From Dehalococcoidia bacterium (GTDB lineage Bacteria > Chloroflexota > Dehalococcoidia > Dehalococcoidales > JAUWZL01): a stretch of 6,953 nt of DNA. Of the stretch, positions 1 through 4,539 are shown in pieces. The position numbers and the translations under genes were made by a program. Position 1 is the stretch's first letter. Every line of letters begins with the position of its first letter. Under the pieces are notes generated by a model that did no database searches, was not told the DNA's origin, and worked only from the letters and a program-made list of their open reading frames with translations. The DNA lies in assembly GCA_030615305.1 (NCBI GenBank), contig JAUWZL010000036.1, positions 1-6,953 on the forward strand, given 5' to 3'.

Positions 1-75
1 GGATTTATAGTCATAACCCTGAGATGAGCATAGCTCTCAGGTGACATTTGATGTTTAAGCAGAGGTAAATCTAAT

Positions 76-297
76 ATGGCAATGTGGAAAGCCAGAAGCT
101 GCCCTAAATGTGGCGGCGATATATTTCTTGATATAGATGAGGATACCTGGTTTGACCACTATCTCCAATGTGGCTATATATGCCGAAGGGCGAATGCCGA
201 GTGCCCGGAATGTGGTAGTGAAATGTACTTTGATATGGGCAGGTATTATTGTCGCCATTGTGGTCACATCAATGAACTGCGTGAGGCAGGCGGGTGA
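76..297 (+). CDS. Small double zinc-ribbon protein, function unknown
   Basis: A 73-residue protein dominated by cysteine pairs. C9-x2-C12 and C32-x3-C36 form a first, imperfect metal site. C43-x2-C46 and C59-x2-C62 form a second, complete zinc ribbon (CPECG ... YCRHCGH). The first half reads CPKCGGD ... YLQCGY; comparable small ribbons usually have CLQCGY, so Tyr29 appears to replace one ligand, and H28 or C36 may compensate. No catalytic domain, signal peptide or membrane helix is visible. Proteins of this type generally bind nucleic acid or protein partners, but no specific role can be assigned. The ATG at 76 is preceded by AGAGG at 61-65, 10 nt upstream, a usable ribosome binding site. The gene faces the small membrane-protein gene at 389-613, with 91 nt between the stops. 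Coding status is well supported by the cysteine pattern; function is not. Confidence 0.85.
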   Translation: MAMWKARSCPKCGGDIFLDIDEDTWFDHYLQCGYICRRANAECPECGSEMYFDMGRYYCRHCGHINELREAGG

Positions 298-388
298 AAG
301 CACTAGCTATAGCCCTATCTCACCATATTCTGCCCCGGCTCTTTTGAATTAGCATGACAACCGCTGATTAGTAGTGGTGCCGATGTCA

Positions 389-613
389 CTAGCCCTCAGT
401 GTTGCCAAGGCGGCCACCAGAAATAACACCAAAAGCGATGCCGGCTAAAAGCAAAATTACCGCCAAGCCACCCCAGAATGCGGTGGTAAGAATAACTTCA
501 CCAAATCCTAGTCCACCTTCGATAAATGCTGGGGCTACCTCCAAGGCGGTGAGGGCAGCCATCAGTGCGCCTAGTAAACCGATCGTAATAGAAGTTATAG
601 CTGCTATTCTCAT
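389..613 (-). CDS. Small two-helix membrane protein, hypothetical
   Basis: A 74-residue, very hydrophobic protein. Two membrane helices are predicted by eye at about residues 4-24 (IAAITSITIGLLGALMAALTA) and 40-64, joined by a short loop with E25, E32 and E39. The C-terminal tail is short and polar (GGRLGNTEG). Glycine and alanine are frequent within the helices, which suggests tight helix packing. I do not recognise a family. The start is well supported: on the minus strand AAAAGGGGG (627-619) lies 5 nt before the ATG, a strong Shine-Dalgarno. A 96-residue frame on the opposite strand (399-689) has a proline-rich, low-complexity composition and no ribosome binding site, so the minus strand is the better reading. 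The gene is divergent from the pncC gene, with about 180 nt of AT-rich spacer between them. Confidence 0.65.
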   Translation of the reverse strand: MRIAAITSITIGLLGALMAALTALEVAPAFIEGGLGFGEVILTTAFWGGLAVILLLAGIAFGVISGGRLGNTEG

Positions 614-684
614 TGAGACCCCCTTTTGTTTGTCAGCTAATTGGTTTTTGATATGCTTGGCTTTATTTTATTACCCAATTCATA

Positions 685-690
685 TATAAT
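685..690 (+). promoter_or_regulatory. Possible -10 box upstream of pncC
   Basis: A perfect TATAAT lies about 100 nt before the pncC start, in an AT-rich divergent spacer. No convincing -35 hexamer is found at 16-18 nt; the best with 17-nt spacing is TTTATT at 662-667. A TTGACA directly overlaps the end of the box (690-695) but has no partner -10 downstream. This is a weak call that only marks a likely promoter region for the pncC-nudix pair. Confidence 0.22.
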
Positions 691-792
691 TGACAGCAGC
701 CTGGATAATAACACCAGGTTGCCGAAAAGTCAATATTTTGCCTAAAAATCGTAGTGGCAAATTCATTGGCTTGGGCAGGTTTTTTCTAAATC

Positions 793-1272
793 ATGACCAG
801 TCTAGAGCAAGAGGTGGGCGCCCTACTTCGCCGGAAAGGACTTACCCTGGGGCTTGTTGAATCAGCCACCGGTGGTCTGATATCTCACCTTATAACCAAT
901 GTCCCGGGTAGCTCAGACTACTATAAAGGGTCGGTTACGGCCTATAGTAACCAGACCAAGATTAGCCTGGTCGGGGTGAAGGAAGAGACCATCAACAAGT
1001 TCGGCGCGGTCAGTTCCCAGGTGGCTGAGGAGATGGCACAGGGCGGCAGAAGGGTACTGTCCGTAGATATATGCCTGGCAGATACCGGCATTGCTGGTCC
1101 CAGTGGTGCTACCCCGGGTAAACCGGTAGGCCTTTTTTACATCGGCTTATCATACCAGGCTGGGACCTACAGCCGGAAATACAGCTTCCATGGCGACCGA
1201 GAGCAAAACAAACAAGATGCGGCCCAAGCTGCCCTATCCTGGTTAAGAGAATACCTGCTAGACTTAAAGTAG
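793..1272 (+). CDS. pncC: Nicotinamide-nucleotide amidohydrolase (PncC / CinA C-terminal domain)
   Basis: This 159-residue protein is a stand-alone CinA C-terminal domain, of normal length for the single-domain PncC form; the N-terminal CinA (MoaB-like) domain is absent. Family motifs run in order: ESATGG at 23-28, KGSVTAYSNQTK at 45-56, GAVSSQVAEEMA at 71-82, ADTGIAGPSGATPGKPVG at 96-113, and HGDREQNKQDAA near the C-terminus. In the family a Ser and a Lys support catalysis; S24 and K56 are the probable counterparts. The known reaction is deamidation of nicotinamide mononucleotide to nicotinate mononucleotide plus ammonia, which recycles NMN into NAD in the cytoplasm. A stop codon at 787-789 makes ATG 793 the first possible start. 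The ribosome binding site is weak (GCAGG at 775-779, 13 nt away). The Nudix gene follows after 14 nt, so the two are probably co-transcribed. Confidence 0.93.
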   Translation: MTSLEQEVGALLRRKGLTLGLVESATGGLISHLITNVPGSSDYYKGSVTAYSNQTKISLVGVKEETINKFGAVSSQVAEEMAQGGRRVLSVDICLADTGIAGPSGATPGKPVGLFYIGLSYQAGTYSRKYSFHGDREQNKQDAAQAALSWLREYLLDLK

Positions 1273-1286
1273 AAATAGGGGTTTGA

Positions 1287-1697
1287 TTGATAAACGAGCT
1301 TCCAGAAAAGCATGTTGTTACTTGCTTTCTTGAGTGTGATGCCAGGATACTGATTTTACGTCGCAGTGAGATGGTGGGTAGTTTCCAGGGAAGATGGGCT
1401 GGCGTTAGTGGTTATGTGGAGACAACTGCTGATGAGCAAACTCTGATAGAGATAGAAGAGGAAACCGGCTTGCGCCGAGAAGACCTAGAACTGGTAAGGA
1501 AGGGTGACCTTCTTGAAGCAGAAGATGAAGGCATCAAATGGGTGGTCCACCCCTATCTGTTTCGGATAAAGGAACGGAATAAGGTCAAAATAGATTGGGA
1601 ACATAATGAGATAAGGTGGATAAAACCGGGAGACATCGATAACTACGAGACGGTGCCCATGCTCAAGGAAACCTTGGCCCGGGTATATCAGGACTAA
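1287..1697 (+). CDS. Nudix hydrolase with a variant Nudix box
   Basis: A 136-residue single-domain Nudix protein. The N-terminal strand region (HVVTCFLECDARILILRR) and GRWAGVSGYVE lead into the Nudix helix LIEIEEETGL at residues 53-62. The metal-binding glutamates E55, E58 and E59 and G61 are present. Compared with the consensus G-x5-E-x7-REUxEExGU, the loop after G42 is two residues shorter and the usual Arg is Ile54. Nudix enzymes cleave nucleoside diphosphates linked to another moiety; the substrate here cannot be read from the sequence. Translation starts at TTG 1287, 5 nt after AGGGG (1277-1281); the next in-frame Met is inside the fold, so TTG is the only sensible start. The gene lies 14 nt downstream of pncC, which suggests pyridine-nucleotide metabolism, by inference only. 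Its stop overlaps the stop of the opposing eIF2B-like gene. Confidence 0.9.
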   Translation: MINELPEKHVVTCFLECDARILILRRSEMVGSFQGRWAGVSGYVETTADEQTLIEIEEETGLRREDLELVRKGDLLEAEDEGIKWVVHPYLFRIKERNKVKIDWEHNEIRWIKPGDIDNYETVPMLKETLARVYQD

Positions 1698-2617
1698 CCA
1701 GCCGGGCCAGTTTTTAAATAATCTATGGCCTGTTCCGGTGAAAGTAGCCCCTTCTCGGTTAATATGCCGGTGACCAGCTCCGGCGGCGTAATATCAAAGT
1801 GGGGGTTTTGAACCTTGACCTCTGGTGGTAATCTTCCAGTCCCAACCAGTTCAGATGGTTCCCCTTCCTCTAAATCGACATCTTCGCCTTTTAGCCTAGA
1901 GTCAAACTTAAGCCTTTCACATAAAACATAAAAGGGGACTTTAGTTTTTTCGGCAGCTATAGCCAGCTGGTAACTGCCAACCCCATTTACAACCTTACCA
2001 TCGGCACATATTCTGTCAGCGCCGATTATAACCTTATTGACGCTTGATATATAGAGCCCTATTGCCGTATCATCAATAAAGGTAACCGGTATGCCGTAGC
2101 GCCCAAGCTCGCCGGCGGTAATCGTGCCGCTACCGCTTGTCCCTGACCTAGTTGTAATTACAGTGATGTTGCTGTATCTATCAAAGGCTTTCTTCAGCAC
2201 GGCTACTATTGTTGAGCTGTAGCTGTGAGTCATTACCCTGTCTCCATCAGAGATTAGTCTGGCACCATGTTCAGCAATTTGAGCTACCGCCCTTATTGAA
2301 TCCCTAACCGCCTCATCAGCCCTAGAAACGGTAAACAGCTTGAGTTTATCCAAATCCATTTTGGCAGCCTGGCTAACAACAGCACTGAGCAAGATATTGA
2401 CCATGTTAAATACTGGCGCCATAGCCGGACGGACTCGCATCAGCTGCTGTGCCACCTCCTTCTGCTCTCGTAAGAACCGCTTAACACTGTTTGCCCGGCT
2501 GTGCTCGGCAGCCACCTTAAGAACGTTTACTGCCTGCCTGGCTAGCTCACTGGCGCCGTGAGTGCGGTCATTTTTGACTGCATCTATCAGGCGGCAGATT
2601 TCTTGACTGATGATCAT
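1694..2617 (-). CDS. eIF2B alpha/beta/delta-family protein (initiation factor 2B-like)
   Basis: This 307-residue protein has the helical N-terminal half (to about residue 110) and the Rossmann-like C-terminal half of the eIF2B/ribose-1,5-bisphosphate isomerase/methylthioribose-1-phosphate isomerase superfamily. Landmarks are MTHSYSST at 129-136, TRSGTSGSG at 156-164, GIPVTFIDD at 175-183, GADRI at 199-203, NGVGSYQLA at 211-219 and PFYVLCE further on. D201 matches the catalytic Asp of the isomerases. The Cys that follows the TH motif in those isomerases is Ser here (HSYSS), and the Lys of NKxGT is Gly212. Isomerase activity is therefore doubtful, and the protein is closer to the regulatory eIF2B-like group often labelled 'translation initiation factor'; its bacterial role is unknown. 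The ATG at 2617 has no Shine-Dalgarno but sits 6 nt after a perfect TATAAT, suggesting a leaderless mRNA. The gene converges on the Nudix gene. Confidence 0.88.
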   Translation of the reverse strand: MIISQEICRLIDAVKNDRTHGASELARQAVNVLKVAAEHSRANSVKRFLREQKEVAQQLMRVRPAMAPVFNMVNILLSAVVSQAAKMDLDKLKLFTVSRADEAVRDSIRAVAQIAEHGARLISDGDRVMTHSYSSTIVAVLKKAFDRYSNITVITTRSGTSGSGTITAGELGRYGIPVTFIDDTAIGLYISSVNKVIIGADRICADGKVVNGVGSYQLAIAAEKTKVPFYVLCERLKFDSRLKGEDVDLEEGEPSELVGTGRLPPEVKVQNPHFDITPPELVTGILTEKGLLSPEQAIDYLKTGPAG

Positions 2618-2623
2618 GTGGCT

Positions 2624-2653
2624 ATTATACTAACTTTAGAGATAATGGGTAAA
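2624..2653 (-). promoter_or_regulatory. Sigma70-type promoter predicting a leaderless eIF2B-like mRNA
   Basis: On the minus strand TTTACC (2653-2648, 4 of 6 matches to TTGACA) is followed by an 18-nt spacer and a perfect TATAAT (2629-2624). Six nucleotides (AGCCAC) separate the -10 box from the ATG at 2617, so transcription would be expected to start at or next to the A of the ATG. No Shine-Dalgarno is present, which agrees with leaderless initiation. Confidence 0.55.
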
Positions 2654-2690
2654 TAGCTAGTGGTGAGGCTGGGGCGATGAAGGCAAGGTT

Positions 2691-2728
2691 GAAAGACAAG
2701 AAGGGAAGCATCTCATTTGCTTCCCTTC
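2691..2728 (-). terminator. Intrinsic terminator of the coiled-coil gene
   Basis: A perfect 11-bp stem (GAAGGGAAGCA at 2700-2710 with TGCTTCCCTTC at 2718-2728) encloses a 7-nt loop. On the minus strand it is followed by TTGTCTTTC, a moderate U-rich tract, 48 nt beyond the stop of the coiled-coil gene. The plus strand has no U tract after the stem, so it most likely acts on minus-strand transcripts and shields the eIF2B-like gene from read-through. Confidence 0.7.
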
Positions 2729-2775
2729 ATAATGTTTGGATAAGTGTGAATCAGGCCATACAACCGCTTCCCTTC

Positions 2776-3792
2776 TTACTTCTTTGGCAACCGGATGACA
2801 ATATCCTCAGCCTGAGGCGCTGAACTCTTGTTGGCTCTTGCCTCAGCCTGCTCAACAATCTGCTGTGCCTTCTGTCTTGCTCTAGCCAGAACCCTGTCTG
2901 ATTCATCAACCACCCTCTTTACCTTATCCCTGGCTTCAGTAATAATCAGCTCTGCTCTTTGTTTGGCCTCAGAGATAATTACCGCCGCTTCCCATTCTGC
3001 CTTCCGTTTTGCCTCATCTATGACCTCGGCGAGCTCCTCCTCTGCTTTCTTCCTGCCCCTTTCCATAGCTTCGCTGGTAATCGTCTCTGCCTTTTGTTTG
3101 GCTTCAGCAATAATTCTGGCCGGCTCCTCTTCAGCCTTCTTCTTACCTATATCTCTGGCATTTTTGATAATCAGTTCCGCTTCTTGGTGTGCCTTTTCTT
3201 TAGCCTCTTTGATTTCCCGTTCTGCCTTCTGTTTTAACTCAGCAATAGCCTTAGCTGAGTCTTGGGCTTCCTTTTTAACCGATTCTATTACCCTCACAGC
3301 TTCTTTTTCCGCTTCCTTCCTTGAGCCAGCTACTATCTTACCGGCCTCCTCCTTAGCTGTTTGCCTGGCTCTGGCTACAATTCTGGCTGCTTCCTGGTTA
3401 GCTTCGCTGATGATGCGCTCTACCTCCCGCCGTTCCCTCTCCTCAGCCCGTTTCCTTGCTCTCTCATCAGCCTGGTTAATAATCTGCGTAGCTTCTTCCT
3501 CAGCTTTTCTTTTGGCTACCTCTTTAAATTCGACTGCTACTTGCTCAGCCTTCAGCCTCGACTCAGTTATATACTGTAGCACCCTCTGCTCAGCATCTCT
3601 CCTCGCCTGGTTAATAATCTGCGTAGCTTCCTCCCGGGCCTGAGCGATTATACCGGCTGATTCCTTCTCAGCCTCTTTTCTTATCCTTTCCCCTTCCTCT
3701 ATAATAACCTGGGTAAGCCTTTGTTTGTATTCATCAAGAATCTTAGCTGCCTCTTCAGCTCCCCGCATTACTTTACTACTCACCTCTTCCAT
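2776..3792 (-). CDS. Long coiled-coil protein, Ala/Glu/Lys/Arg-rich, hypothetical
   Basis: A 338-residue protein that is almost all charged, alanine-rich helix from about residue 10 to 325. There is no signal peptide, no membrane segment and only one proline before the tail. Hydrophobic pairs (II, IV, VI, VV) recur at spacings of 7, 11, 15 and 19 residues, for example II48-II59 and IIAEAKQKAETIT. This is a hendecad-type coiled coil, not a plain heptad one. The block EATQIINQA appears twice, at 55-63 and 100-108. The tail APQAEDIVIRLPKK looks non-helical. It resembles the stalk helices of ATP synthase b or V-ATPase E/G subunits and DivIVA-like rods in composition only; no ATPase genes are nearby and function is unknown. 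The start is secure: AGGAGG (3806-3801) lies 8 nt before the ATG, behind a TATAAT. The opposite strand is also open over 271 codons, a by-product of composition. Confidence 0.85.
   Translation of the reverse strand: MEEVSSKVMRGAEEAAKILDEYKQRLTQVIIEEGERIRKEAEKESAGIIAQAREEATQIINQARRDAEQRVLQYITESRLKAEQVAVEFKEVAKRKAEEEATQIINQADERARKRAEERERREVERIISEANQEAARIVARARQTAKEEAGKIVAGSRKEAEKEAVRVIESVKKEAQDSAKAIAELKQKAEREIKEAKEKAHQEAELIIKNARDIGKKKAEEEPARIIAEAKQKAETITSEAMERGRKKAEEELAEVIDEAKRKAEWEAAVIISEAKQRAELIITEARDKVKRVVDESDRVLARARQKAQQIVEQAEARANKSSAPQAEDIVIRLPKK
3470..3630 (-). repeat. Pair of identical 26-bp direct repeats inside the coiled-coil gene
   Basis: Positions 3470-3495 and 3605-3630 are identical over 26 bp (each begins GCCTGGTTAATAATC on the plus strand). 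They are 135 bp apart, exactly 45 codons, so both encode EATQIINQA in frame. Identity at synonymous positions suggests recent internal duplication or gene conversion, or a site prone to deletion in steps of 45 codons. Confidence 0.85.
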
Positions 3793-3835
3793 CTAGCCAA
3801 CCTCCTCTTTTAATTGTTGTACTCAGCACATTACT

Positions 3836-3841
3836 ATTATA
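3836..3841 (-). promoter_or_regulatory. -10 box of the coiled-coil gene
   Basis: A perfect TATAAT on the minus strand lies 43 nt upstream of the coiled-coil ATG, leaving room for a leader of about 37 nt carrying the AGGAGG ribosome binding site. The -35 region with 17-nt spacing is poor (GTGATT at 3864-3859). Its place just after the terminator-like hairpin at 3876-3910 supports an independent transcription unit. Confidence 0.4.
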
Positions 3842-3875
3842 ACTCATTAGAACCAAGAAATCACGGAATAAAGTT

Positions 3876-3910
3876 AAAAAATTAAAAAATTGTCACGTTC
3901 TGGTGACCAA
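3876..3910 (-). terminator. Terminator-like hairpin after the HTH pseudogene
   Basis: On the minus strand GTCAC (3907-3903) pairs with GTGAC (3896-3892) across a 6-nt loop, and flanking TT/AA can add two pairs past one bulged base. The stem is followed directly by TTTTTT (3889-3884), AA and a second TTTTTT run (3881-3876). The stop codon of the HTH frame lies within the stem. The stem is short but the U tracts are strong. It would separate the HTH relic from the coiled-coil gene. Confidence 0.5.
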
Positions 3911-4228
3911 CACTTTTTCCTCAAAACTCGCTGTCCGGCGCACTTTTCGCCTTCCCTTGTTCAAGCCATCATTTAAGGATGCTCCGTTGGCACTTCCTTC
4001 CTGACACTTATTAAGGAATCTGAGAACATCCTCCTGCTTAAACCTCAGGTCATGGCGAAGTCCGATGGCGTATGACCTAAGCAGTCCTTTTTTGCCCTAT
4101 CATCTGATGGTGCTGCAATGAACACCAAAGAAACGGGCAACTTCACTTATGGGTAATAACCTCGCCGGTAATTTGCTTTCGCGATATTCTGTTTTCATTC
4201 TTATTTTTTCACTACCGTTGGTACTCAT
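3893..4228 (-). pseudogene. MerR/excisionase-type helix-turn-helix regulator broken by two tandem stop codons
   Basis: Reading the minus strand from ATG 4228 gives 42 codons ending LLPISEVARFFGVHCSTIR. Then come TGA (4102-4100) and TAG (4099-4097), and in the same frame GKKGLLRSYAIGLRHDLRF, KQEDVLRFLNK and a basic tail (KGRRKVRRTASFEEK) up to TGA at 3895-3893. Either side of the stops is a good match to excisionase/MerR-like DNA-binding proteins, which read 'TIRRWxxxGLL ... IGxRxDxRFxxEDVxxFL'. The stops fall exactly on the conserved Arg-Trp, and each is one transition away (CGA to TGA, TGG to TAG). There is no frameshift and no other stop within 111 codons, so the loss looks recent, or the stops are assembly errors. 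In the family these proteins bind DNA as repressors, activators or excision factors. No strong Shine-Dalgarno precedes 4228; ATG at codon 11 is an alternative start. A palindrome lies 16 nt upstream. Confidence 0.8.
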
Positions 4229-4244
4229 AATTACTTTTTCATCC

Positions 4245-4260
4245 CAATAGTTGACTATTG
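4245..4260. promoter_or_regulatory. 16-bp palindrome, candidate operator for the HTH regulator
   Basis: CAATAGT-TG-ACTATTG is a perfect inverted repeat with 7-bp arms and a 2-bp centre, 16 nt upstream of the pseudogene start. It covers TTGACT (4251-4256), which could serve as a plus-strand -35 box with TGCAAT (4274-4279) at 17-nt spacing. Position and symmetry fit an operator for a dimeric HTH protein; the link to the adjacent relic is inference. Confidence 0.4.
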
Positions 4261-4503
4261 ATTATTTTAAGTATGCAATCATTTCTTCTTATACACAATC
4301 ACCCAAACTAACTAATTTTATAGGAAAAAGGTACTAGAAAGGCAGTAAAAAGTAATATAAAAAAGCAGAAAGTAATGGTAGAACAGTCCTACAAAGAGTG
4401 GTCCTATCATTACTTATGGGTGGTTTTGAGGCCCAAGATTACCTGCCCTCTGCCTGCTATAGATTGTAGAAAAAGGAGGTTAAGGAGGTCACCAGAAACT
4501 TAA
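4261..4503. other. AT-rich spacer upstream of rph with a hairpin and tandem Shine-Dalgarno-like motifs
   Basis: No gene can be supported here. A 12-bp stem with one G-U pair is formed by 4370-4381 and 4404-4415 around a 22-nt loop; on the minus strand it is followed a few bases later by TTTTTT. A 42-codon plus-strand frame (4375-4503, MVEQSYKEWSYHYLWVV...) lacks a clear ribosome binding site and resembles nothing I know. AAGGAGGT occurs twice in tandem (4473-4480 and 4482-4489), without a start codon at normal distance. The spacer probably holds regulatory sequence or remnants related to the neighbouring HTH relic. Confidence 0.4.
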
Positions 4504-4532
4504 TTGTCAATGTCAGTTATTAATGCTATACT
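4504..4532 (+). promoter_or_regulatory. Strong sigma70-type promoter predicting leaderless rph mRNA
   Basis: TTGTCA (4504-4509, 5 of 6) is followed by exactly 17 nt and then TATACT (4527-4532, 5 of 6) with an extended -10 TGC directly before it. The -10 box ends 7 nt before ATG 4540, so the predicted first transcribed base is the A of that ATG. The elements lie inside the longer frame that opens at TTG 4504, which argues that this upstream part is not coding. Confidence 0.65.
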
Positions 4533-4539
4533 TTGCCAA

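Noticed and set aside
18..41. Hairpin CCTGAGA / TCTCAGG near the left edge
   Set aside because: Only 7 bp with a 10-nt loop and no U tract on either strand; too weak to call a terminator or riboregulator.
399..689. 96-codon plus-strand frame opposite the small membrane protein
   Set aside because: Proline-rich low-complexity translation and no Shine-Dalgarno; the minus-strand frame has both a ribosome binding site and coherent membrane helices.
690..695. Perfect TTGACA as a -35 box for pncC
   Set aside because: No -10-like hexamer at 16-18 nt downstream; the nearest (GATAAT) is only 8 nt away.
2828..3643. 271-codon plus-strand frame opposite the coiled-coil gene
   Set aside because: It is the mirror of an Ala/Glu/Lys-rich coding strand (Ser/Ala/Leu-rich product), has no ribosome binding site, and the minus-strand gene has a strong one.
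3893..4228. Reading the TGA-TAG as reassigned or recoded codons
   Set aside because: Other genes in the window end normally with TGA, TAG and TAA, and two different stops would both need recoding, so loss of function or sequence error is simpler.
4375..4503. 42-codon frame upstream of rph
   Set aside because: No clear ribosome binding site, no recognisable family, and it overlaps a hairpin and Shine-Dalgarno-like repeats; kept only as a note on the spacer.
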